Source: Paramarasmius palmivorus
Lineage: Eukaryota > Basidiomycota > Agaricomycetes > Agaricales > Marasmiaceae
Reading direction: 5' to 3'
DNA length: 64,000 nucleotides
NCBI GenBank assembly: GCA_037176845.1
Contig: JAYKXP010000004.1
Coordinates: 992,001-1,056,000, forward strand
In this document: piece by piece, positions 10,284 through 19,900 of the stretch
Numbering within the stretch: position 1 is the first letter of the stretch
Layout: each line of letters starts with the position of its first letter
Notes under the pieces: generated by a model
What the model saw: the letters and a program-made list of their open reading frames with translations, nothing else
What the model was told of the DNA's origin: nothing
Databases searched by the model: none
Program-made: the position numbers and the translations under genes

Positions 10284-11370
10284 TAACAGTTCGTAGTTCA
10301 TTGTCTTGGCATCGATAATTAGTTTGGCATGTTCCCTTTGACGGCTTCCCTCGGCATGTAGCCACATGCCGAATCGGAAATACTTGCCGGGCAGATTCCG
10401 TCTTACTCTGTTGATTGCCGACTCGATCCGCTGCGCTAGCAGAGAAAGTGCTGTTGAAGTGCTAAGTAACGATTCAAATATCATTTGAATTCGAGCATAG
10501 AATCTTTTCTCTATCAGCTAGCAGGTTCCTCACCATGTACGCCCACGTTATGGTAAGTAGATCTCAGCCTGGGAGAACCTGAACATCCGTGGGAAAGTAC
10601 CGACTGGATCCAGATAGCCCAGGTAAGTACCGATGACTTTGTCCTTTGACGTCGGACTGTTCTTCTCGTCTGACACTTCCACACGATACCCTGCCCAGAA
10701 CCTTTTTCTTCAGAACTTCTATCTTGACGAGCTGATACTCCGAATAGCAATGATCATGAAGAGAATCTCATGTGCGGTGGGCAAGGGTGGGCAGATACCA
10801 GTTATTCTGAGATCAGTGCGTGTTCCCGGGCTCCGAGGCTCCGACAACTCTGACATTCATGGGCTTTGCAGGCATTTTGAAGAAAACGAGTTGAAGGCCA
10901 TTGGTACGTTCCGACACAAACTATCTTCACCTACATGATTATACACGTCGTGGTGGTACCATTCGTACCCTGATCTTCACCCCGTTCAAAGGACGTGGAT
11001 ATACATGCATTTGCAGTTGTAACTCGTGCTCACCGCCGTGGTTTATCTGTCATGCGTTGAAATGCAGATGCGACTTAGGCCAGATCTGATTTATTTCACT
11101 CTATCTTTTGTGTAACGTGTGGGCATTCGACTGACGAGTATGAAGCACAGGCTACCGGTCCGAGGTTAAACCCTTTGTCAAACCTCCACAGGTTCATTAA
11201 GGCTACACGTCGCGGAAATAAGTAATATGATTACACTGGTTCGCGAATTAATGAACTCCAGGCTACAGAAGAGTATTCTTTGGTCAACCATCTTGCTTAA
11301 ATTAGAATTGTTTTAGAGGTAATGATACAGAGCTAAACCTAATGGATACACAGGGCATTCATGAAAGAGA
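10284..11370. other. Intergenic region without a recognisable gene
   Basis: About 1.1 kb lies between the 3' end of a thioredoxin-fusion gene and the 3' end of MED7 (convergent). Several frames of 60-100 codons are open (for example 10633-10938 plus and 10514-10750 minus) but overlap on both strands and match no family I know. A Cys-rich run near 11002-11070 is noted separately as a weak observation. Confidence 0.4.
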
Positions 11371-12300
11371 CTAGGTCACTTCGCCAGCCCAGCGCATTAC
11401 GTCTTCCTGAGTAAATTCTTCTCGATCAACGCCTTTCGGTTTGCTTTCCTCAATGTGTTGGGCTTGTTTTTGAGACTTCTCCTGTTTGAGGTCCTCGACG
11501 GACGCACGCAGCTCTGTAAGCTTTGCCTCCAAAGCATCACACTTGGTGTGGAGTGCAGTTGTTTCTTCCCGTCGCAAGTCGAGCTGTCTCTTCATCATGT
11601 GTTCGAGATGTACCCTGGCCTGGTGAAGTGTGAGGGAAATCGACGACCAAGTTACAAGTGTATCTATTCACCTGAACAGGACGAAGGTCATTGGCTGCAG
11701 CCATTAGGTTTTGAGCTAAGACTGTGATCCATTCGACGTTTCTCTGCCATTCCGGAGGAGTTGTCGATGAAGTTGTAGGGGGTGGAGCAAGTAAAGCGGA
11801 GGTTAATGAAGAATACGTGACTAGCATTGAACGTAAGATCGACTGCAGTGCTGGTCGACGGTCTGAGCGTGTTGTGATCAGTTAGATAGGAGAGTAGGAA
11901 AGAACTGTTCGGGTAGCACAGACCTGCGTTGGGATCCGCAGGATATAATTGGTTTCCTCCCAGTTCAGCAAGTGAAGGTATCCGGTCCTTGACCTGCAAC
12001 AAGTCAGCCTGTGCCTTTCGATCAGAACACTGTACTCACATACCACCTGTCACCAAAAACATCGTAATACGGTTCCTCCTCCTCCAGAATCCAATCGACG
12101 CGTGGTTTTTCAAGCGAAACTAGTGGCCATTCTGGAACGTCAGACTGATCGCTGAGTACTTGATGCTGATTCACTGTTACAGGGTCTTCTGCACGTTCTT
12201 TGAGAAGAGCCAAAAGGTTGAGATTATGGGTCGTATATTTAGTATAGTGCGAGGGGGGAGAGGGAAAGGGGTTCCGGAGTTCAGCCTCTTCTTCTTCCAT
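11371..12300 (-). CDS. MED7: Mediator complex subunit 7
   Basis: Exon 1 gives NPFPSPPSHYTKYTTHNL, LLALLKERAEDP and then VPEWPLVSLEKPRVDWILEE, the highly conserved N-terminal block of Med7 with its 'P-P-x-x-Y' and 'L-x-x-P-x-x-D-W-I' signatures. After introns at about 12042-11993 and 11925-11860, the helical part continues with RRPALQSILRSMLVTYSSL and EWITVLAQNLMAAANDLRP. The last exon, ARVHLEHMMKRQLDLRREE, is the coiled coil that pairs with Med21. Four exons in all. Med7 forms the hinge between the middle-module subunits of Mediator and supports RNA polymerase II initiation. The length is close to fungal Med7. It runs divergently from the acyl-CoA ligase, 210 bp away. Confidence 0.93.
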
Positions 12301-12460
12301 GGTATGGTGGTAGTTAGCGTACTAGCGTGAGCAGATCTGACTAAGCTCTAAGCGCCGTTGCGACGCTTCTTTGGCGCGAGTCGCACGGACTGTACTTGTG
12401 ACTTGCTGTCTCACTAGCGGCTGTTCCAATGTTCCCTGAGTCCGTGCACCAAGATCCGAC

Positions 12461-12467
12461 TATAAAG
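12461..12467 (+). promoter_or_regulatory. TATA box of the acyl-CoA ligase gene
   Basis: TATAAAG lies 50 bp upstream of the ATG at 12511. A CCAAT pentamer lies 31 bp further upstream (12426-12430). Both are at normal distances for a fungal RNA polymerase II promoter. Confidence 0.5.
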
Positions 12468-12510
12468 ATATGCAATTCGCTCGGATTTTGCTCCTCATTC
12501 CTAGACCACC

Positions 12511-15150
12511 ATGTCTCTCGAGTTTTACGCTCCCAATAACCCCCCTTTACCCCATATTCCAGATGACCTAACCATCCCCCAGTTCATGCTTAACTTTGCA
12601 TACCCGTCAAGACCCCATAGAGCAGAAAGTGTCCCTTGGCTGATAGAGGATCACTCTACTCGCCATATACACTTCAAGGAGGTGTGGTACCATTTCTTCC
12701 GATCCAACTCATCGCTAAATCCCAAGTAGGTACAACACCGTACACGGTCTCTTGCCAACGGTCTGTTCTTAAAGTGGGGCATCAGTAAGTGTATCCACTG
12801 TTTTCATCTATCTACGTGGCCTTCTGACATTGCATATCAGGGGAGAATGATGTCGGTGAGTGCCACCAGAACCTCCGCGTCAATTCACCAAATCTCTTAC
12901 ACCTATGCGGGTCTAGTGTGCATATTTAGTCCAAACGACGTCGGTTCGTCTTCTCCCGAAAATTTACGCGTCTTATCTCGTGTTTACTTGGATCCATAGA
13001 GTACCCAATCTCAATATGGGCAGCTCATACGCTAGGGGCCATTGTAACGTCAGTTCCGTGCCACGATTGACGGCGAGACGCTGACAGTAGCCGTCTTATA
13101 GCCCCGCAAATCCCGGATACACTTCGGATGAACTCCTTTATCAACTCCAAACTACACAGGCAAAGCTTCTCATCGTTCATTCAACGTTTCTGCAGACCGC
13201 ACTCTCTGCAGCAAATCAGGCTGGGCTATCATCGGACCGGATCGTCGTCATCCCTGCTCCTGGTGCTAAAGTGGACAAAACGACAATCAACGACGTAGTG
13301 ATTTTCGGATCTACTCGACCAGAGAGTTTCCAAGAACGCAGACTGGCTGCTGGGGAGGCCAAGACAAAGCGTGCCTTTCTGTCATTCTCTAGTGGAACCA
13401 CGGGTATGTATGCGTCAAGGCACCAATCACACCAAGCCGTATTGAAGCGTGTGTATAGGCAAGCCAAAGGCGGTCGAAATTCCTCATCACAGTGTGATAG
13501 CCAATGTTCTGCAGATGGCAGTGCATTTCCAGGTGCTTGACGGGAAAAACGAGGTGATGAAGCCAGGAGGTGTTGTTGCAGCAGGTGAGTGGTGGCGTAT
13601 AATGCCTATGGAACGAATCCGCAACTGACGTCGATGTCCGTTTAGTTCTTCCATTCTTCCGTAAGTTCATGCTCGGGGTTCAATGGGTACCGATCTAACC
13701 AAAAAGAAAAGATATCTATGGACTTGTTGTCCAAGTACGTCTTTCCCGCGCAAGCATCCATTCCATCACTAACAATCAATCAAGATGCATTTCATGCTAT
13801 TTTGTGGGGTAGGACACGTCTGTTACATCAATTCGCCATCACTCATGTACATGCCAGCACTCTTTGGTCGTCATACCCAAGTTCAGCTTTGTGGAATACT
13901 TGAGGAGCTGTCAAAGGCACAGAATAACGCACCTTCTGTGAGTCAAATGTTAGAGGTGGAGTCGGCCGAGCCTGAGCTTAACATTCCATTTCCAGGTGTG
14001 TACCACCGCAGGTTGTACTCATGTGCAAGGTATAAATTACAAATTCTGCGCGCCGGCTCTTTACTCAAATAAGTATACATCACAAGCACCCGGCAATGAA
14101 AGACCACGACATCAGCCATGTCAAGTTCTTCATGTCCGGTGCTGCGCCTTTATCAGGAGAACTAGTTCAACAGCTACGAAATATATGTCCAAACGCCGCG
14201 ATCGGACAGGGATATGGTCTTACCGAGACGTGCACGACGATATCTGCGTTCCCGCCATCACAGAAAATCGGCACTATAGGGTCGGCAGGGCAACTAATCC
14301 CAGGCATAAGAGCCCGAGTCGTCAAAGCCGATGGTAGTTTAGCGCGTGAAGGAGAACAGGGGGAGTTGGTTGTGACAGGGCCGTCCATGGCTTTGGGATA
14401 TCTGAATAATGAAAAGGCGTAGGTCGCGTCGAATTCTGCTGGCTCAACGTGTTTTGACTGGGATTAAAATAGGACGAGAGAGACGTTCATCGACGGTTGG
14501 GTTCATACGGGAGATGAGGTAATTATCAAGAACGGAGAGATATATGTTGTGGACCGATTAAAGGTATGACGGGAGATGTCACTCCGAGTCTGGCCCGGCC
14601 GCTGACTGTTAGCACCCAGGAAATTATCAAGGTATTGTTCAGGAGTTCGAGTAATTCTTGCTTCCCATGCTCATCGTTATGAATGAATAGGTCAAAGGAT
14701 TCCAAGTAGCTCCAGCGGAACTGGAGGGGCACTTGTTGCTACACTCCGCCGTTTCGGATGCTTGCGTTGTAGGCATTCCTGACGAATACAAGGGTGAAGT
14801 ACCCCTGGCATACGTGGTCCCAAGTGAAAAAGCTATCTCTAAAGTCAGTTTAAATTCCCGTGAAGTAGAAAAGGTTAAGGCAGAGATTATGAAGGTCTGT
14901 ACTCAATCTGTACGACCGCGTCAAATCTCAACCTTCTTCCACAGCATGTATCGGACAACAAAGTGCAGTACAAATGGCTGGCTGCTGTGGAATTCATAGA
15001 GGCTATACCCAAGAACCCCTCTGGGAAGATTGTAAGTTCATCCGTTCACGAATCTAGTTTATAGCCCTCACTGTCCCCCGGAAATAGCTTCGGAGGGTGC
15101 TTCGAGATCAAGCAAGGAAGGAGAGGAGTCCTATTCAAGCTAAACTATAA
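12511..15150 (+). CDS. AMP-forming acyl-CoA synthetase, 4-coumarate-CoA-ligase type, probably peroxisomal
   Basis: This ANL-superfamily enzyme activates a carboxylic acid with ATP and CoA. Spliced in order, it shows [20 protein letters not shown], the phosphate-binding loop [19 protein letters not shown] (split by an intron near 13404-13458), then [52 protein letters not shown] and [17 protein letters not shown] follow, and [11 protein letters not shown] carries the C-domain catalytic Lys. All core motifs are intact. The last three residues are AKL, a functional class of C-terminal peroxisomal signal (PTS1), so a peroxisomal fatty- or aryl-acid CoA ligase is likely. Substrate cannot be read from the sequence. 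At least eight introns of about 50-60 nt interrupt the gene. Confidence 0.88.
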
Positions 15151-15374
15151 ACAAGGTCGAGGCGGAGGTTTGCGACCGAGCTGTAGACAGGTGTCGCTCA
15201 TGTATCATAGTCGTCTTTACGAACTTTTCGTGCTTTTGGTCGTTGGTAATTTGCTTTATGGGCGTCAATCAGAATGGACACCCATGAAACAGACCCTAAC
15301 CATAGATTTCTTTTTCAACCTTTACCGCGAAGTCCCAGTTCAGCTTTTACCTTTCGGTTCCTCACCAAAACAAT

Positions 15375-16152
15375 ATGGCGACGCGCAGAAGGATTGGCGT
15401 CAGCGCTGCTACAACTGAGGCCGCTCGTAGGCAGCTGATGCAACCAGTGACATGTTGGGAGAAGCGGTGGGTGACACCAGAAAGTGCACCGGCAGGATCG
15501 TCGTTTAAGATCTACAAGTGGGTGAAAACTGATTATGTGCAGGTGTGTGTCATTGGTATTCTATTATGTTCAAAACCAGACCTGTTTTCAGGAATTTAAC
15601 GACGATGACGGCGGTGTTGATGAGCCGCTCGCTCCCTTGCCCGACGAGCCGGAAGTTGTGGATGTGGAAGACGAAGAACAGGAAGAGAAGGAAAATGCGG
15701 CAGAACAGGCAGAAGAAGTTGCGACCCAACAGACACAACCGACGGAGCCCCCGAGTAGAGCAGAACCCGAAGACGTGTCGAAACCGCCGTCCCCAAAACC
15801 ACAGCTCACCATGACATCTACGGACGATACCATGAGTAACGACAACGATAACGATGGCCTTGTTGACGTGTCTTTGAAGCCACCTGTGGACGAGGGCGCC
15901 ATGGAGCTCGATATGGCAGGTTTGGGACCAGACGGTTTACCTCTGGAAGGGCAGCATGATCTGAATCAGATGGAGGACACAGATACACTGTTGGGCGGTC
16001 CCATGATGGATGATACTTTGGATGCTAGTTTGGACGCCACTTTGGACGCTAGTTTGGACGCTAGTTTGGATGCTAGCTTGGATGCTAGTTTGGATGCTAC
16101 TTTGGATGCTACTATGGATCCCTTTGCGAATGATCAATCCATGAACCAATAG
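15375..16152 (+). CDS. BCL7-like protein (candidate SWI/SNF accessory subunit)
   Basis: The first exon encodes an N-terminal domain ending QPVTCWEKRWVTPES and SSFKIYKWVKTD. In animal BCL7 proteins the matching block is a helix followed by W-E-K-K-W-V-T and a short I-Y/F-K-W-V strand, so the resemblance is specific. One intron (about 15543-15591, GTGTGT...TTTCAG) leads to an acidic second exon: Glu/Asp-rich near residues 60-100, Pro/Ser/Thr-rich in the middle, and a run of tandem Asp-Ala-Ser/Thr-Leu units at the end. BCL7A/B/C are subunits of mammalian BAF chromatin remodellers. A fungal counterpart in the same complex is an inference. About 240 residues long. The gene follows the ligase on the same strand with a 224 bp gap. 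Confidence 0.65.
16021..16116 (+). repeat. Eight tandem 12-bp units coding Asp-Ala-Ser/Thr-Leu
   Basis: Eight consecutive 12-mers of the form GAYGCYASYTTG run in frame without spacers; the last ends in ATG instead of TTG. They encode four-residue units ending the acidic tail of the BCL7-like protein. Differences are mostly at third positions, plus a Ser/Thr alternation, so the tract has been held in frame. Unit number may vary between strains. Confidence 0.85.
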
Positions 16153-16287
16153 AGGTTAGTTTCAGTGTCACGTCGCTTGTTGAAGAATCTCATGTTTGCA
16201 TAGTAGACAACTCAATGTTTCACATCTTTACAAAATATCGTACGCTTCAAGATCCTACAGGCTCGTTGTGATGTTTGGGGCGGGAGC

Positions 16288-16551
16288 TTAGCAGCAAGAC
16301 CCTGTCTTGCAACTGCCGCTTGGTTTGGAAATGGTTAGGACGTACGCGTCACGAGGCAGTGTTTGGATACATACGATGTGCAGTTGGAACAGTTGCAGTT
16401 GCAGCAGTTGTTTCCCTGGTTCTTGGGTGCACCGTTACCACCACAGGTGCAGTTCGGACATTCAGAGGCAGGCTTGGGACAAGGCGAAGACTGTAAGATG
16501 GCGAATCAGTGGCAACTTCGTGGAATAGAGAGGCAGGAGTGCAAGTACCAT
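16288..16551 (-). CDS. Metallothionein, 49 residues, 12 cysteines, three exons
   Basis: This gene is too small and too split to appear as a normal open frame. Exon 1 contributes only the start ATG (16551-16549). A 58 nt intron (GTACTT...CTTACAG, with CTGAT branch) leads to exon 2 (16490-16375). A GTATGT...CCAAG intron with a CTAAC branch leads to exon 3 (16318-16288). The joined 150 nt give 49 residues with Cys at 5, 12, 15, 17, 30, 31, 33, 35, 38, 43, 48 and 49. The dense part reads NNCCNCNCSNC, and the protein ends Cys-Cys-stop. Two clusters of C-x-C and C-C pairs separated by a Gly/Asn spacer are typical of fungal metallothioneins that bind Cu(I), Zn or Cd. There are no aromatic residues, as expected. 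A TATA box sits at 16605-16612. Metal specificity is not readable. Confidence 0.82.
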
Positions 16552-16604
16552 TGTAGCTGATACTTAGGATTGGAGGAGCGGAGTGCATGTTAAATGAGCC
16601 CTGC

Positions 16605-16612
16605 CTTTTATA
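16605..16612 (-). promoter_or_regulatory. TATA box of the metallothionein gene
   Basis: TATAAAAG (rc of 16605-16612) lies 53 bp upstream of the ATG. Just upstream (rc of about 16655-16680) are two copies of GCCGAGGC/GCCGAGG, candidate regulator sites but with no known name. Confidence 0.6.
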
Positions 16613-16921
16613 CCTGCTGCTTAGATTGCTTTTTCATATTCCAGCTCGGTTCAGCACGGCCTCGGCCTGCCTCGGCAGAATACATATGGCCCGTGATAAT
16701 CACCAGAGCATAGATATTAGATAGGGATCTAAGCATTCTAGAAGCAGCATAAGAGAATCGATATCAACTGGCTATTTCCCAAAAGGAAACGTCCTTTCGA
16801 TTTTTAGTTTTAGCCCAGGGTCGAGAGCCTAGCCCATGATATTCTACATCTGATTGTTTGCTTACAATCTAGTTTCGCGACGAACTAAAGAAAGCAGTCG
16901 GCACTATGAACAACGTTCTCA
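16613..16921. other. Gap between metallothionein promoter and CFT1 3' end
   Basis: It holds the metallothionein upstream region and presumably the 3' UTR of CFT1. Apart from the GC-rich GCCGAGG repeats I see no coding or structured element. Confidence 0.4.
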
Positions 16922-19900
16922 CTACCATAAGCTATCAAGTGTGACCCAATCCTTCAGAACGGTGGGCACTTCCGTTCCGATCTCCCTGGTCATCTCAGCC
17001 TGTCTCGTTGTTGGTAGGACCTCAAAGTGACGCAGAAGGTTGCCATCGAGTATACCTTTCGAAAGAGGTTTTGATACGAAGTCATTCCGTACAATCCTTA
17101 ACATCGGAATAAGTCCGAAATCGATTATCCGAGTAGCACAACTTACCGCAAAGCCTTGGGATTTAAGCCAGCGACATGTTGAATATTCCTTGTCAGTTGA
17201 CCTTGTAAAAGTTGCAAACGTTTAGAAACCGCGTCGTCCACTGGTGTAAGGCAAACCAATGATCCATTGGTCGCGCCTGCATACAGAAAGTTCGTCAGTA
17301 ACTTACTGTAATGCGCCACCAAAATACTCACCATATACAATTCTAGAGTCCGGTATCACGGCGTCAGGGGTGGCCCTTCGAGCAATGACCACAGAAGATC
17401 TGAGTTCAGCATGGACATTGAACTCCGTTTGGACAAGCAGATGTCGTCCATCGCGCGAGTTGGGATCTTGTGGACTATAGTCGTACATGCTAATGATTCC
17501 ATCCTCATCGCACGCAATGAGGGATAAGTCCGATTCGGTGAAGAAGAAATCAGCCTTTGTAATGCAGCGATGCTGAACATCCTTCGCAAGTAGAACCAGC
17601 TTATATGGTTCCTCCTATTTAAGGCGTCAATGCTGAGCGAGATAGGCGGAAGGACATTAATTACCTGGAATGCCACAAAGGATATGCTCTTCACTGCGTC
17701 ACCTATCAAGAGTAGGTTCTTGATAGTTTTCAAGGAGGTGACGTACAAGCCGACATCCATGAATGCAACTCCAACGAGTCTTTCGTCAAGGTCGAACGCT
17801 CGTACGAATATCTGCACATACAACTCTTCAGGTCGGCGAATCGAAATGTTGACACAGTGTTAGCGCACCTTCTGGCCCATGGACGATACTAGATATCCAT
17901 TCAACCCGCAAACCGCTGTTACAGGTCCTTTCGCGTCGTCCCGACATCTCAAGCGTAGTTTGTACCAACGCGAAGGAGCAAGGGCAGGGTCAGGAACTAC
18001 CTCAACAATCTCGAAAATGTATGTCTGCGACGACTGGGTCAGAAGAGTCGCTCTTTCCAGTACAAGAGGAAACGCACGGCGCCTTTAACAGCGAGGTCTT
18101 CACCTCTGTTGATTGTCGTGCCAACAGCGATGAATTCTTTGCTACCTGTCTCCGTGCTGCTAGTTTCGAGCGTAATGCATGCAATGGCGTTGACCACCTC
18201 GTTGTTGGCAAATTCGTACCTGGAAGTGATTGGTTTCTTGGTAGCCGCGTTCTGAAAGGACACTGCTTACCCGTCCATTGTGACCCAGAGATCCGGCGAA
18301 ATCAATTCCAGCGTGGAGCACTCGACGGTGGGATCGGATATATTGACATCTGTGGAGTCAGTGAGCCTGTGGCCTCGTCTTCGTCTTAGTGGTGACATAC
18401 CATCAGGTTCCCATATTCTATTGCCATCCTCGTCGTAGGATGTAAACCGAGCCTCCAAAGTAGCTGAAGCCACAATTAGAGACGTTGAAGGGTCAAAGAC
18501 AATGTTAGTATATGGCCGTCCTCTCGGTATCGATCGTGAGGGCAGCGGGCCATCGATTTGATACTCTGGAATCCATTCCAGTAAACTTGGGCCCTAATCA
18601 ATTATCAGAACAAAGTTGCATACCGTCGGGGAATGAACACCAACCTCATCCGAATATACCAGGAACTCGGCTTTGGATTCCCATAGTGAACACGGCGTGA
18701 AAGCATGCACTACCGTATGTCCAGATGGGTATAAATGTACGCCCCCTTTGTCTGTTGCTAATATCCAACTCGGATTGTCGCCAGTGAAGAACACGCCCGA
18801 GAAGGTCCTCCCAGATGGTGACATGGTCGCGAATGGGATAAAGTTCCGGATGATTCGTTTTTGCTCCGCAAGAATTCCTTGTGCACCTGTCTCCGGTCTT
18901 GATATCTCAAAGCACTTCCCTAAAACTTTGACGAATTTGATGTCAATGTGAGCAGCTCTCGGTTCGGCAGGAGGTTCAAGGAGCGAAGCCGATCCTGCGG
19001 GTAAAGCGTGATACACAGCCATGTGTCCTGAACGTAGAAGAACCTGACGACGCTGTCAGAAAATTGGTAGGACGCAGAGTTTAAGAACAGTACAAATAGG
19101 TGGGGCTGAGGTTTCGATTCACCAGCAGGTGCCAAAAATACCTGCTCAACATCCAAATCTTGCGGCACTCTCGGAGGATCCTGAGGAGGCGACGGGGCCG
19201 GTGGAGCATGTGAGTCGGTCAGGACGTTTTGCAGGGTTGCCACCATAGAATTCGAGAAAACTAGTGTCAACTTAGGCAGAGACCAGATCTAACAATAACA
19301 ATAATTAGTATATTCGCTTGACTAAGGGACAATTTCCAACAAACCTCCATAACGCCTTGAGGTCGAACTAACATCAGCCATTGAGTACGATTATCGGCGC
19401 TGACGACAGCTTGCAATGTGGAAGTTACATTTCCGTTCTTTTCGCTAGTTGCACTGGGAGGTGGGACATTAGTATGATGATTTCCCATGAACAACCCTGT
19501 GGTATCTGTGAAGAAACAACCAGCCAGATAACGCGAACTCTACCGTAGCGATAAGTGTAATTTCAAAGTAGAGCTATCAAGGCTTACTTTTTCTCCCATG
19601 GGTGACATGTCCTTTCGTCTTATTTTTCCTCGCTCGGTCTCTCCAACAAATAAGCCAATAGAGTCATCCTCTCGGAAGATTAACACGAAGGGATCGGATA
19701 TACTGCATGCTCGAATTTTCGCTCGTGGTGTATGACCATCCATATCCTTGATAATTTGTCTTTCCGTGCCATCTGAAAGCAAGTATCAGTCAAACAGAAA
19801 GGCTATGCTCTTGAGAAACGAATTTCACCTGGTTCGAGCACGCGAATCGAATTGGCCATAACATGTAGAATTGCAGTCCTCTGGAAGAAGGTTGCAGCAC

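Noticed and set aside
15550..15902. Antisense frames across the acidic BCL7-like exon
   Set aside because: They arise from Glu/Asp-rich codons read backwards and have low-complexity Ser/Leu/Val composition.
16021..16116. CRISPR-like repeat array
   Set aside because: The units are contiguous 12-mers without spacers and lie inside a coding frame of a eukaryotic gene.
16349..16588. 79-codon minus-strand frame over the metallothionein
   Set aside because: It is out of phase with the Cys-rich reading, which closes exactly after splicing and has metallothionein spacing.
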